Below are positions 21,146 to 31,366 of a DNA stretch of 64,000 bases, one piece after another. Location: assembly GCA_013306675.1 (NCBI GenBank), contig JABLUY010000001.1, positions 310,001-374,000 on the forward strand, given 5' to 3'. Below the pieces are notes generated by a model, which was given only the letters and a program-made list of their open reading frames with translations, was not told the origin of the DNA and made no database searches. Source of the DNA: Thraustochytrium sp. TN22 (Eukaryota > Sar > Bigyra > Thraustochytrida > Thraustochytriidae). The first letter of the stretch is position 1; each line of letters starts with the position of its first letter. Both the position numbers and the translations under genes were made by a program.

Positions 21146-21892
21146 TCACCTGGCGCCCTGTCGCTTCTGCTTGCCCTGCTGCTGCTGCTGCTGCTGCTTC
21201 TGCTTCTGCTTGAGCGCCCGATAGCGATCGACGGCGGCCTGACGCGCCAGCTCGAGATGACGCTGATCCGTGGGCTTCTTGGCCTCTAAGCGGTGCCGCC
21301 ACTCCATGTCACGCTCCTTCTCGGTGCGCTCGCGCTTGGAGCCACGCAGGCCCGTGAAGCCCTCCACATGCTCCTCGAAGACGTGCTTGAACCTCTCGCC
21401 GAAGTCCGTGGCCGCCGCGTCCAGGAGCACGCTTGGCCGCGCCATGTCATTTCGTCCGCGACGAGTCTGCGTCTGCACTTGGACTTTGTGCCCACGAACT
21501 GTGTCCTCGCCCTCCTTGTTGCTCTGGATGACCTTGACCTTCCTCACGCGGACGCCCTTGCTGGCGCCCTCGCGGGCGCCCTGCTCGCTCGCGCTGCTGC
21601 TGCCCTCCTTGGCCGCGTTGGTGGAGGTGGCGCTGGCGCTGGCGGTCGCAGGCGTCCTGCTCGTCTTGCTTGCGGGTCTACCGGTGACGACGACCTCTCT
21701 TTCGCGCTGCCGCTTGCGGCTGCCGGCGGCCTTTGGTGCCGCAAGCGGGGCGCGAGCGCCGTGCTCGTCGCCCGCGTCTGTGCCCGCGTCCACTCCCTCG
21801 GCATCCTGGGCGCGCCTCTTCTGCAGTCGCTTCGCCTTGAGCCGCTCGCGCTTGCGCAGCAGCGCGTCTTGCAGCGCCGACCGCCCCGCCAT
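21146..21892 (-). CDS. Basic nuclear-type protein, family uncertain
   Basis: The product is 248 residues from ATG 21892 (MAGRSALQDALLRKRERLK). The frame is open further upstream, but that part translates a CGCCT repeat and is probably UTR. The N terminus is Lys/Arg-rich and helical, the middle is Ala/Ser/Thr-rich with KRQRER-type nuclear-localisation clusters, and the C-terminal 90 residues (FGERFKHVFEEHVEGFTGLRG...) look like the conserved part, ending in a short polyglutamine run. The region around EGFTGLRGSKRERTEKER...EAKKPT weakly recalls the C-terminal motif of small nucleolar DUF4602/C1orf131-type proteins, but I am not confident. A nucleolar or RNA-related role is only a guess from composition. 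Confidence 0.6.
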   Translation of the reverse strand: MAGRSALQDALLRKRERLKAKRLQKRRAQDAEGVDAGTDAGDEHGARAPLAAPKAAGSRKRQREREVVVTGRPASKTSRTPATASASATSTNAAKEGSSSASEQGAREGASKGVRVRKVKVIQSNKEGEDTVRGHKVQVQTQTRRGRNDMARPSVLLDAAATDFGERFKHVFEEHVEGFTGLRGSKRERTEKERDMEWRHRLEAKKPTDQRHLELARQAAVDRYRALKQKQKQQQQQQQGKQKRQGAR

Positions 21893-22346
21893 GCTCGCCG
21901 CGCCACGCCGCACCGTGCCGTGCCGCGCCGCACCGTGCCGCGCCGCGCCGCGCCACGCCTTGCCTCGCCTCGCCTCGCCTCGCCTCGCCTCGCCTCGGTG
22001 GTCAGAAGTCTGCGGCCTCGCGGCGACAGTGACGGCGGCGGCGGCGGCGGCGGTGGCCACCCACTAGCGGATGGACCCGGAGAAGGACAACCAAAAAGGC
22101 AAAACGGCAGTGAACCTCTCTGTCAGTCTGGGCGGAGGATGAGGACGCCCAGGGCGAGCAAACGATGAGACCATGCCATGCCTCGCCGACCATGACACAG
22201 TTGTCGAGCCCTCCATGGTCATGGTCGCGGCGAACGTGGTCGCGATGGGGATCATCATCATCTTCTTCTTCTTCTTCAACGAAACAGACACAGAAGGGAG
22301 ATACACAGGCGAGGGGGGAGTCTAACTACTCTGGAGCTCTCTCCAG
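21893..22346. other. Intergenic stretch with CGCCT and TTC repeats
   Basis: It contains CGCCT-type repeats at about 21895-21996, a GGC run near 22033-22052 and a TTC run near 22262-22278. No gene is seen. Confidence 0.6.
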
Positions 22347-25300
22347 CTAGGTAGCCGCGGACTTGGGCGCAGCAGCGGTGGCGCGCAAGAGTTCCTGGGC
22401 GCGCTTGGCGAGCTGTTGATGCATGACGAGCGCGCGGGCAGCGGCGGGGTCGTCGCGCTCGCCGTCGACGATCATGAAGCGAGCCTCGGCAAGCTCGTAG
22501 TCGTGGAGCACGCGGTGGCAGAGGACGGCGTGGTCAGCCTTACCGGCGTGCGAGGATGGCGAAGCGTTGAGCGCGTCCATGCAGAGACGCTGCGCCGTGA
22601 CGAGATCGTCCACATCGGCCTCTTTGCGGCGCGCGAGATGGTACATGGCGAGCACGTGGGTCGGGTGCAGCGCGGTTGCGTCCAGAAAGTTGGTGGTGGC
22701 CTCGCCGCAGCGCCGCTGGCGCTCGAGTGCCACGCCGCAGAGGAAGTGCGCCTCGGCCAGGCGTACGGCCAGCGGTCGCGTCTTAGCGCGCTTGTGAGCC
22801 TTAACGCCGCGCCGGACAGCACGCTCGGCGTGGCGAAGGGCCCGCTCTAGGATGGCCTGGCGCTCTAGGGGATCCTCGCACATGTCAGCCATGCAGAGCA
22901 GCAGCGCCGCGGCGCGGAGCGGCGCGTCCACCGAGGTCTCCTCCAGCTCGGCGGCCGTCACGAAGAGCTGCACGCAGCGTTCCAGCGTAGGCCGCGCCTC
23001 CTTTTGGTCGCGCCCGCGGTACAGAACTGCACGCGACAAAATGGCGCGTTCACTGAGCACCAGCGCGAGCGTGTAGCAAGTCTCGTACGAACGCGGCCGC
23101 GCCGCCAGGGCGGCCTCCAGCAGCTCCACGCCTTGAGGCCTCCGCGTCGGATCCCGGGCGAGCAGCTTGCCCAGCAGCGTCTGGGCCAGTACGTAAAAGT
23201 CCTGCTCGCCGCCGCGGCCGCGCGTCCGAGACGGGCGCCGCCGTGGCGCGGCGGTCGCGGCTGCTCCGATTGAGGTCGCCGGCGCACTCGCTGCACGGGC
23301 CGCGTCCGCCACCTGGAGCGCCTTGCGCAGCATGCTCTCGGCTACCTGGAGCTGGCGCTCGTCGCTCGGTCCGCGATACTCGAGCAGGAATTGCGCGAAG
23401 TGCGTCAACACGTGGCCGTCCTCAGGCGCCTCCTCAAAAGCAGCGCGGAAGAGCTTGCCGGCCGCGCCGCGCTTTCCGCAGCGCTGCTCCACGGTGGCCA
23501 GGAGCCACTTGGCCTCGACGCTGCCCGCGTCCGCACGAAGCGCCTCCTCGAGCGCCTCTCGCGCCTGCTCCAGCAGGCCAGCCTCGGCGCGGCAGCGCCC
23601 CAACGCGACCAGGCAGGCGTGTCGGGCGCCGGGGCCCACGGTGCGGAGGGCGGCCTCGTAGCACGCCGTCGCCTTGGCGCGATACCCGACGTCGATGGAC
23701 CGCCCCGCGCGTGCCTCGTAAAAAGCGCCCATGCGCATGTTGCAGACGCCCTGCAGTGGCTCCGGCGCGCTCTGCAGCGCTTGCTCGTACAGCGTCTCGG
23801 CGCGCATGTCGGCCTTGCTCACGTTGGCCAGAAACTCCGCGTAGGAAAGCAGCACGCGCGTATTGCCAGGCTCCAGCTCCAGCGCCTGCGCGAAGAGCTC
23901 CTCGGCACGCGCCACGTCGCCGCGCGCCGCGCTGTTGGCCAGAATCTGCGCCAGCGCGAGCAGACACGGCAGATGCGTGGGTGCCTGACGCAACGCCTGC
24001 TCGAAGCAGTCCACGGCGCCGTCTGTGTCGTCTAGCGCCGCGAAGCGCAGGCGACCGAGCTCGTACCAGGCGTCCACAAAGCTCGCGTCCAGCTGCACGG
24101 CCCGTTCGAAGTTCTGCGCAGCCTCGGCGTGCGCGCCCAGTACGGTGTTTTGGTATATGGCCACCTGACTGAGGACCTTTGCGCGCACATCCTTGGGCGC
24201 CCGGTTCAGCCGCGCGTTCTTGCGCGCGCGCTCAAAGTACTGCGTGGCCAGCGTCTGGTCGCCCGGGTCAGCTGACCGCGAGAGCAGGATCGCGTAGCCC
24301 AGCAGCGCGTCGATACAGTTGCGGTCATGCACCAGCGCCTCCAGGAGGTACTCTTTGGCACCGCCCACATCGCCCACTTTGTGCAAGAAGGCCCCGTACT
24401 TGCAAAGAATATGCGAGCTGCGCGGGTTCTCCTGCACTGCTTTGTGAAAGAGGCTGCGCGCCTGCGAAGTCTGGCCCTCCAGCTCGCAGATCTCGCCCAG
24501 TTTGCACAGCACCGAAGCGCGGGCCTCCGCCCAGCCGACCGTGTGCCGGTCCTCACTGAGCTTGGATGCCTGCAGCGCACGCTGGAGGAGCTGGCGTGCC
24601 TTGTCCATCTTGCGCCGGTGCGCCTCATCCAGCGGATTCACCACGCGGTCATCATCTCCCTCGTCGTCGTCGTGGTCGATCCTTTCACGTGGCGTCACGT
24701 CCGTCTGCGGCAGCTTCTGCGGCGTCGGAGATGCCTGCTGGCGCAGCATGCCGCGGCTCCAGGCGGATCGCCTCCGCGGAACGTGCAGGCACCCGCTCCG
24801 GCGCTGCACCTGCTCCAGGAGCAGACTGGCGTAGCCGACCAGAAGGCCAACGTCCTCACTTTGGGCCTCGTGCAGCGCTCGCAGGTAGTCCTCTTCGGTT
24901 TTGTGTGGGTTCGTTTTGGCCGCAGAGGAAAGCGGCCGCCGAGAGTGAGGTCCTGCGGGCGCCGTGCTCGGCCGCGTCATGTGTGCTTCCGTCTCCCCGC
25001 GCTCCACGGAGGCCCTGCGTCGGCCTGGCGCCGTGGGCGTCCTGGGCGGCCGCCGGTGAGCTGCGATGCCTTCGCTGTCAACCGCGACGTTTGCTGAGGC
25101 GGGCCGCAAAGAGCCCAGCGAGAGGCGGTTGGCCGAGGCGCGCGCGTGCACAATGCGCTTCTCCTTGTGCAGGGCCTCGCGTGACATGTTTTTGTTGCTC
25201 GTGGACGCCGAGATGGCAGAGTAGAAGGGCCTGCGGTCGTCATTGCTGGTCTCTGCGCTTGCGCTCGCGCTTGCGCTTGCGGCGCTCAGGCGTCGGCCGT

Positions 25301-26703
25301 TGTGGCTATTGCTGCTGCTGCTACTATTGCTGCCACTGTTATTGCGGCGGGCGGGCCGCGCTGGCCGCGCGGACGTCGAGCCGGAGTCGGAGCCCTCTTC
25401 CGCCTCGCTATCGCTATCTGCGTTGCCACCAGCCGCGATGGTGTTGTTCTTTTGTTCCTCCTCCTCCTCCTCCTCGTCGTCGTCGTCGTCGTTGTCGTTG
25501 CCGCCGCCCCCGCTGCCACCGCCACCACCACTGCCAGCACCCCCGACTTGGTGCTCCTTCTCCTCGGCCGCGGCGCGAGCAAGCCGGGCGGCCTCGTCCC
25601 GACGAGCGCGCTCCTCCGCTTCTTGCTCGGCCGCGCGGATGCGCAGGAGCGCCTGGTGCTCGGCCCAGACTTCTCGCCACAGCAGCAACATGTCCTGCGT
25701 GTGGCGCACCGAGATGGTCCCTGTGCTCTCCTGATCGACGGCGGCAAAGAGCAGGCGCGCGTGGTTCTTCCCCAGGCCGTACTGCAGGTCGAGCTTGTCG
25801 ATTGCGGACAGCACCTTTTCCACGGACAGCTTGCGGCGCTTATCCTGGCCACCCCAGTCCACCAGCTTTCTGCGTAGCGTCGCTTCGTCCGGGCAGCAGT
25901 CGGGCGGGCCGACGCGCTGCCAGCGGCTGGAAGAAGTGGACACCTTCTTGAGAATCGCGCGGATGCTATGTCGCACCGCGGACGGCAGCGGCTGCGCGTC
26001 GTAGTGATCCTTCCAGCTCGGGCGCCGCACAAAGGTGGCAAAGGGCGACACCTCCTTGAGGACTGGCCCGGCATTCGGGTCATTGTCCGCGTCCGCGTCC
26101 GCATCCGCCTCGTCCTCCGCAAAACCCAGAGCACCGTCGGTAGGGCGCAGTGCGCTGTCGTAGGAGCGCCTGCGCAGGGACGAACCAGTGGTTTCCATGC
26201 TGGGCTCGAGCGCCACGCGCGCGGGTTCCAGGCCGTGGCCAGCGCGGAGGGCATCGCGGAGGACCACTTCGAGCTGGTCGCCTTCGCGCAGGTCCTCGAG
26301 CCGCAGTACCTGTGCGCGAAGTAGGCTGTGTATGAGCATGTAGCTTTCGCTCCAGCGTAGGCCGAGCCTGGCGGCAACCTCGACCTGAAAGTCCGCGAAG
26401 CTGCCGGCGGCAACCATCACCTGAGGCGGCGCGCTTGCTGCAGGGCAGTCAGGCACGCTAGCGCGGACTGTGACGCGCACTCCGGACGCCTGCAGGGGCC
26501 GCTGCGCCGTTGAGACTGGCAAGGTTAGAGCTGCGTGCACCGATGTGTCCCGCGCGGGGCCATCCTCCTGACGATCATCAGCAGGATTCTGCTCAGGGGT
26601 TCGCGCGCTGTGCATCGTTTCAGTGGCGGCCCCGCTGCTGCGGCTAGTCACACTGAGGGCGCGCAAGACCTTGCGCGGGCCTTGTGGTGGAAGGCGCTTC
26701 TTG

Positions 26704-26741
<38 letters not shown>

Positions 26742-27227
26742 ACTTGACGGCTGCCGCTCGGTCTGACGCGATGTTGGCGGAGCAGCGGTGGGCGCGGCCG
26801 CCTCGCGCCTGAATACCAAGTCGGAGCCTGCCGACCCAAAGCTAGCGATGGAGCCGTAGGTATCGCGGCGCGACGGCTCAGAGTCGCTGCTTCTGTCGCT
26901 GCTCAGGTGGAACCCGAGCTGCTGCTGATCTTCGTGGTACTCGCGCCAAAAGGAGACGAATCCATCGCAGGTGATGCAGCCGGTGCGTGAGAATGACGTG
27001 CGCAAGATGCGCTTGCCCCAGCGCTCCGGCTGCAGCAGGTCCTGGAGCCATGGCCTGCGCCGCACCTCGCCGAGGAGCGCCGCGTCGCGCACCTTGGCGG
27101 CAATGCTGAGCAGATCCTGGCGCTTGACGCGGTCGTCCTCGGCCGTGTCCAGCGCGCGGTACACCTGGCGCAAGACTGCCTCGTCGTCGCCCTCGGCCGC
27201 GGCCCCGCCGCGCCCCGCGAGCGCCAT
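22347..27227 (-). CDS. Large EF-hand-like and TPR-repeat protein
   Basis: A single open frame of 1626 residues. Residues about 15-110 and 430-520 look like degenerate paired EF-hand regions (the second contains AVDQESTGTIS, an EF-loop-like DxxxxGxIS), suggesting a regulatory or scaffolding part. A polyglutamine tract lies near 160-175 and a Gly-rich then acidic low-complexity segment near 555-600. From about residue 870 to 1400 there are many tetratricopeptide repeats (for example LGEICELEGQTSQARSLFHKA; WYELGRLRFAALDDTDGAVDCFEQAL), and helical repeats continue to about 1600. TPR arrays bind protein partners, so this is most likely a cytoplasmic scaffold. No catalytic domain is seen. The next gene upstream on the same strand ends 580 bp away, so the two are likely independent transcripts. 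Confidence 0.8.
26707..26742. repeat. CTG/CAG trinucleotide run (polyGln-coding)
   Basis: Read on the minus strand this run encodes the polyglutamine tract of the TPR protein. Confidence 0.9.
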
Positions 27228-27807
27228 CGTCGCCGCGCCGGAGCTCTCGGAGCTCCCGGAGTCGCGGCGCGAGGTCTGCTCGAGCGCGCGCTTGGAGGGC
27301 GGGGGCGCCGCTGCGAGCCGTCAACTCCTGGGTCAACGGCTCGTCTGGCGTGGCGCTGGCTGCGCCTGGCTGCGCCTGGCTGCGCGGGGACGATCGATCT
27401 CACCGTCAGCTCAGATGGGACGGGACGCGAGCGCGCGCTGCCGCTGCTGAGAGAAGAGGGAGAAGGAGCAGAGGCAAATTGAGGATCACCAACCAAGCCG
27501 AGCCCCCCCACCACACAGCGCAGTCACAGCGGCGGTGGCCGGCGACTAGTGAGTGACCCGGAGCCACTGCAGCAGGTGCGCTTCATGTGGTGCAGAGTTT
27601 GAGGCGGAGCGCGAACTGAGTCGGGGCGAGGCAAGTGAAGCGAGCGTTGGCGAGGTGAAGGAGACTTGCAACGGTGGTGAGGTGGTCCTTCCCTCTCTAT
27701 TGCACTGGCAAACGAGACTGCGTTGCCCCCCCCTAAAGAAAAAGGAAAAATGATCGCAACATCCCGTTTGAAAGTATGTGAGTAAGAATACAGGGCGGCG
27801 CTCGTTT
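27228..27807. other. Intergenic stretch between two minus-strand genes
   Basis: It holds the promoter side of the TPR gene and the 3' flank of the next gene. No gene or clear signal is recognised. Confidence 0.5.
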
Positions 27808-27828
27808 CTACAGGGCGGCGCTCGTGTT
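27789..27828. repeat. 20-bp tandem duplication spanning a stop codon
   Basis: Two copies of ACAGGGCGGCGCTCGTTTCT, the second differing only at its 3' end (CTCGTGTTGA). The stop codon of the gene at 27808-28665 sits at the junction, so its last codons and stop are duplicated in the 3' flank. Confidence 0.8.
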
Positions 27829-28665
27829 GACGACAAGGAGTTTCTGCTGGCGATCCGTAGCGTGCACGGTGCCAAGCACACGACCTTGGATGTTTTGCAC
27901 GGTGTAGCCCTTCTCGTAGCGGGCGACGTCGTCAGTGCGCATGACGACAAGGGTGCCAACGGGCATGTCCTGCTGATACACGATGATCTTGCCCTGGTCC
28001 TCGTCGATGCCAATGATGACTCCCTTGCGGTAGGACTGGCCCACGCGGTACTTGCTCACGTTCTTGCTGTTGAGACAGGTGACGAGGCCGCGGAACTCGG
28101 GGGCGAGCTGCGGGTAGAACTGCGCGAGGTCCTTGACGTGTGGGTTGCCGAGCTGCAGGTCCTCGACCGGGACGGCCGGCGCGCCGCGGTTCATGTAGAA
28201 CTCGGACGCCGTGCCCGCGCTCTTGGACCGGCGCACGTGGATGCCATTGTCCAGCTCCATGGGCTGCACCTCGACCTCGGGGGAGTAAAAGTGACCGTTC
28301 GGGCCAACGTTGAAGGGTGAGGGCCCGGAGGAGAAAAAGGGCGGGATGTCCACCGGGCTGCCGTGGGCCTGCGGAGACTCGAGCGAGCGCGACCGTGCCA
28401 CGCGGTTGCGCGCCTCGTTGCCCAGCATTTGGAAGGCGTCCATGCCGCCGCCGCCATGCATGCCGCCGGTGTCCGCCATGGACACCGTCGTCGCCACACT
28501 CTCGCTACGCCCGTCGCGGCCCGTGGCCACCCCGATGGCCGGGCTCGCGCTCAGCGCGTCCGCGAGCAGCTCCTTGCCCGTCAACGACAGCCTATAGTTG
28601 ATATTGAAGTAGGGCCGCTCCGTGTCCTCGGAGTAGCATCGCACGACGCGCTGCTGCTCCTGCAT
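27808..28665 (-). CDS. Unassigned protein with beta-rich C-terminal domain
   Basis: The product is 285 residues with an ATG at 28665 and TAG at 27808-27810. I do not recognise the family. The N-terminal 45 residues (RPYFNINYRLSLTGKELLADAL) look folded. A Gly/Ser/Pro-rich middle follows, with RSRSLESP and RRSKSAG motifs that resemble phosphorylation or 14-3-3-type sites. Residues about 170-285 appear compact and beta-rich (KYRVGQSYRKGVIIGIDEDQ, then GTLVVMRTDDVARY and GRVLGTVHA). No signal peptide or membrane segment is present, so it is probably cytosolic or nuclear. It is divergent from the HMG-box gene, separated by about 1.1 kb. Confidence 0.7.
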   Translation of the reverse strand: MQEQQRVVRCYSEDTERPYFNINYRLSLTGKELLADALSASPAIGVATGRDGRSESVATTVSMADTGGMHGGGGMDAFQMLGNEARNRVARSRSLESPQAHGSPVDIPPFFSSGPSPFNVGPNGHFYSPEVEVQPMELDNGIHVRRSKSAGTASEFYMNRGAPAVPVEDLQLGNPHVKDLAQFYPQLAPEFRGLVTCLNSKNVSKYRVGQSYRKGVIIGIDEDQGKIIVYQQDMPVGTLVVMRTDDVARYEKGYTVQNIQGRVLGTVHATDRQQKLLVVNTSAAL

Positions 28666-29808
28666 CCTGCCGACCGCGCCCGGTCGCCGCGCCCGGTCGC
28701 CGCGCGCTCACACGCGCCACGCCACGCCTCGCCTCGCCTCGCCTCGCCCTGCCTTGCGGCCTCGCCGCCTGCTTGCCAGTCTGCTCGTCCGCCTGCCTGC
28801 CTGCTGCCCGTCCTGCACTTGCAAAACACGGCGAGCCTGCACGCCGCGAGCTCGAGCGAGAGCAGGAGCGCGCGCGCGCGCGTGCGTCCGAGTCGAGTCG
28901 GGGCTTCCGGCGGCGCTCCTAGTCGCCAAGCCAAGACGATACGACACGGACACGCGTGCACCCGGCCTCGCCGCGTCCGCGGTCACTCGCTCGCTCGCGT
29001 GCGTCCTGGTCCGTCCAGGAACGGCGCCTCCGCCTGCAGTGGCGGCGCTGCTGGGCCGCTCGCCGCCCGCCGCCCGCGCCGCGCCGCTGGCGGTCTGCCG
29101 CCTCGCCCGGGCCCGGCCTGCCGCGCCGCGCCGCGCGCAACGCCCGCCGCCGGCTGGCTGGCCTGGCTGGTTGCCAAAAGCAAGCAAGCGATCGAGGCGC
29201 TGCTCTGCTCTGCTTGACGAGCTCCTCACTGCACCGGGCGAAATGGATCCGCACTGCGCTGCGCCGCGCTGCGCCGCGCTGCGCCGCGCTGCGGGCGGAG
29301 TCGCGCGGGCCCGGGGGGGTGCCCAGCCGGCGCCGCGCGCGCGCGGGGGGCGAGGGTGTGGTTGCACTAGGTGCGCAGCCCTAATTGTGTGTTGTTGTGC
29401 TCTTCTCCATGATGTTGTCGAGTTGTTTCGCCGCGCTTCTTCAGGCGGGCACGGGGGCGGTGGGCGTGGGTGGCCGGCCGGGGCGGGGGGGACGGGGGCG
29501 GGGCGGAGGGGCAGCGCGCGAGCGGCCGCACGGGGGGACTCTCGGTCGGCACCCCCGTCCCGGGACAGCCCCCCCGGAAGGAAGCAGGAGAGGCCGAGGC
29601 AGGGAGGGGCGGCGGGCGAGTCCGGCGCGGTCGTTAGGATGCGAGCCCGCGGCGAGGCGCGGCGCGGCAATGCGCAAGGGGGCGGAGGCGGCGCGCGAGG
29701 GCGGCGCGCGGGCGAGGGCGGCGCGGGCGCGCGGCAGCGGAGGCGCGCGCGCGCGCGAGAGAGAGAGAGAGCGGCCGCGGCGGCGAAGAAATCCCCCGCG
29801 AGCCTGCG
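28666..29808. other. Divergent promoter region, GC-rich
   Basis: It lies between two diverging genes. It contains CGCCT repeats near 28725-28745 and a GA run with CGGCGG just before the ATG at 29809. Open frames here are low-complexity and are not called. Confidence 0.5.
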
Positions 29809-30843
29809 ATGGCGGCGGAGGAGCTCGAGGACGAGGAGCGCGTGCTCGAAGACGAAGACCAGGAGCTGGCGCTCGAAGACGGGGCGGCGGCCGAGGAGCT
29901 CGAGGAGGAGGAGGTGAGGGAAAAGGAGAACGGCAGGAAACGAGCACAAACGGGCGAGGAGGAGAGGTGCCAGGAGGATGCAGCGCCCGTGAAGAGACGC
30001 AAGGCCCGGGAGGACGAGGACGAAGAAGCCTCCGGAGAGGCGCAGCGGGATGAGGATGATGAAGAGAAGGACGTGGAAAATGGCGGAAAGGCCGGCGGCA
30101 AGGAGTGCCAGGACGACGCTGCGGACGACGCTGATTCGGACTCAGACTCGGAGCATGAAGGCCGCGCAGAGGACGCTGGGACGGATGAAGCCGGCGCGGA
30201 GGAGCGCGCTTCGGACCCCAGCACGCTGGTGAGGCCAAAGCGGCCCAAGTCAGGCTACTTCGTCTTCACCGAGGAGATGCGCGATGAGGTCAAATCAGCT
30301 CTGCCCGGCAAGCCCAGCGTGGGCGATGTGGCCAAGGCGCTGGCGGCGAGGTGGCGCGAGCTGAGCGAAGAGGACAAACAGCCCTACCTGGACAAGGCCG
30401 TGGAAGACCGCGCGCGATACGAGAAGGAGCTGGAGACCTTCGTTGCTGCAGGTGGTTCACTCCTGATGGCCGACAACGGCAAGAGCGCGGGCGACGACCG
30501 CGGGGCGCAGCTCCCGCTCTCGGTTGTGACGCGCATCATGCGGCGTGACAAGGACGTCAAGCGTGCGTCCAAGGACGCCTCGCTGGCGGTCGCCAAGGCC
30601 ACGGAGCTCTTTCTGGAGTTCGCCGCTATGCAAGCGCTGCGCTTCGTGGAGCCCAAGCGCAAGACCATTGGCTACAAGCATCTGCGGGACGCTGTGGTCA
30701 AGGGCGCGCCGTCGCTGGAGTTCTTGGCGCCGGACTTCCCGCGGCCCTCGGACCCCAAGGAGGTCGTGTCGTCTGCGCCCGCGCCCGAGCCGGAGCGCGA
30801 TGAGGCGCAGCATAGTATCCGCGCCTTTTTTGGCAAGAAGTGA
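29809..30843 (+). CDS. HMG-box plus NF-Y/CHRAC-type histone-fold protein with C-terminal PIP box
   Basis: The product is 344 residues. ATG 29809 is in GCGATGGCG context. Residues 1-135 are highly acidic with one basic NLS-like cluster (VKRRKAR, 61-67). Residues 143-211 form an HMG box (RPKRPKSGYFVFTEEMR; WRELSEEDKQPYLDKA). Residues about 235-305 match the histone fold of the Dpb3/POLE4/CHRAC15/NF-YC group (LPLSVVTRIMRRDKDVKRAS; KTIGYKHLRDAV). Residues 334-341 read QHSIRAFF, matching the PCNA-interacting consensus Q-x-x-(I/L/M)-x-x-aromatic-aromatic, followed by GKK at the C terminus. Known members of these families act in DNA polymerase epsilon, chromatin remodelling or transcription. The combination here suggests a replication-linked chromatin factor; that role is inference. 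Confidence 0.88.
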   Translation: MAAEELEDEERVLEDEDQELALEDGAAAEELEEEEVREKENGRKRAQTGEEERCQEDAAPVKRRKAREDEDEEASGEAQRDEDDEEKDVENGGKAGGKECQDDAADDADSDSDSEHEGRAEDAGTDEAGAEERASDPSTLVRPKRPKSGYFVFTEEMRDEVKSALPGKPSVGDVAKALAARWRELSEEDKQPYLDKAVEDRARYEKELETFVAAGGSLLMADNGKSAGDDRGAQLPLSVVTRIMRRDKDVKRASKDASLAVAKATELFLEFAAMQALRFVEPKRKTIGYKHLRDAVVKGAPSLEFLAPDFPRPSDPKEVVSSAPAPEPERDEAQHSIRAFFGKK

Positions 30844-31366
30844 GGCGCGGACAGGACTGACTTGGAGCAAACAAATCAAGGCCACTCGACGGCGACTCTC
30901 GCCAGAATCTGCTTGGAATGTGCACTTGTTCTACTCTTTTACCCTTTTTTTTTCTTTGGTATTCTGATGCCATCTCATGGTTTGCAGGATCACTGCGACG
31001 GCGGCCCACAGCGCACTTTGAGCTTGCAGCGACGATCCGGGTCAAGCATGTAAGTTGCCAAGTGAAGTTCATCTCACTGACAGGCGCCGCGCCCCGGCGC
31101 CGCGCCGCGGCGTTTGCTGTTGCCAGGGTCGCGCGCGACCACGCGCACACTAATCCGGTAGCCAAAAACAGCGGGCGATCGAGCAAGCAAGCAAGGCAAG
31201 CACGTCGCTCAAGCGAGCAAAAGCCGCGGCGCGCGCGCGCTCCGCGCTGCGCTGCGACGCGACGCGACGCTACGCGACGCTACGCGCTGTGCTGCGCGGC
31301 GCTGCGCGGAGCCTCATCTCGGCCGCACTCAGAGTGCAGTAAAGTTGCACTCGCACCGCGGCCGGC
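30844..31366. other. Intergenic stretch
   Basis: It contains a T-rich tract near 30935-30957, shortly after the HMG gene, and short GCGACGCTAC-type repeats before the next start. No gene is seen. Confidence 0.5.
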
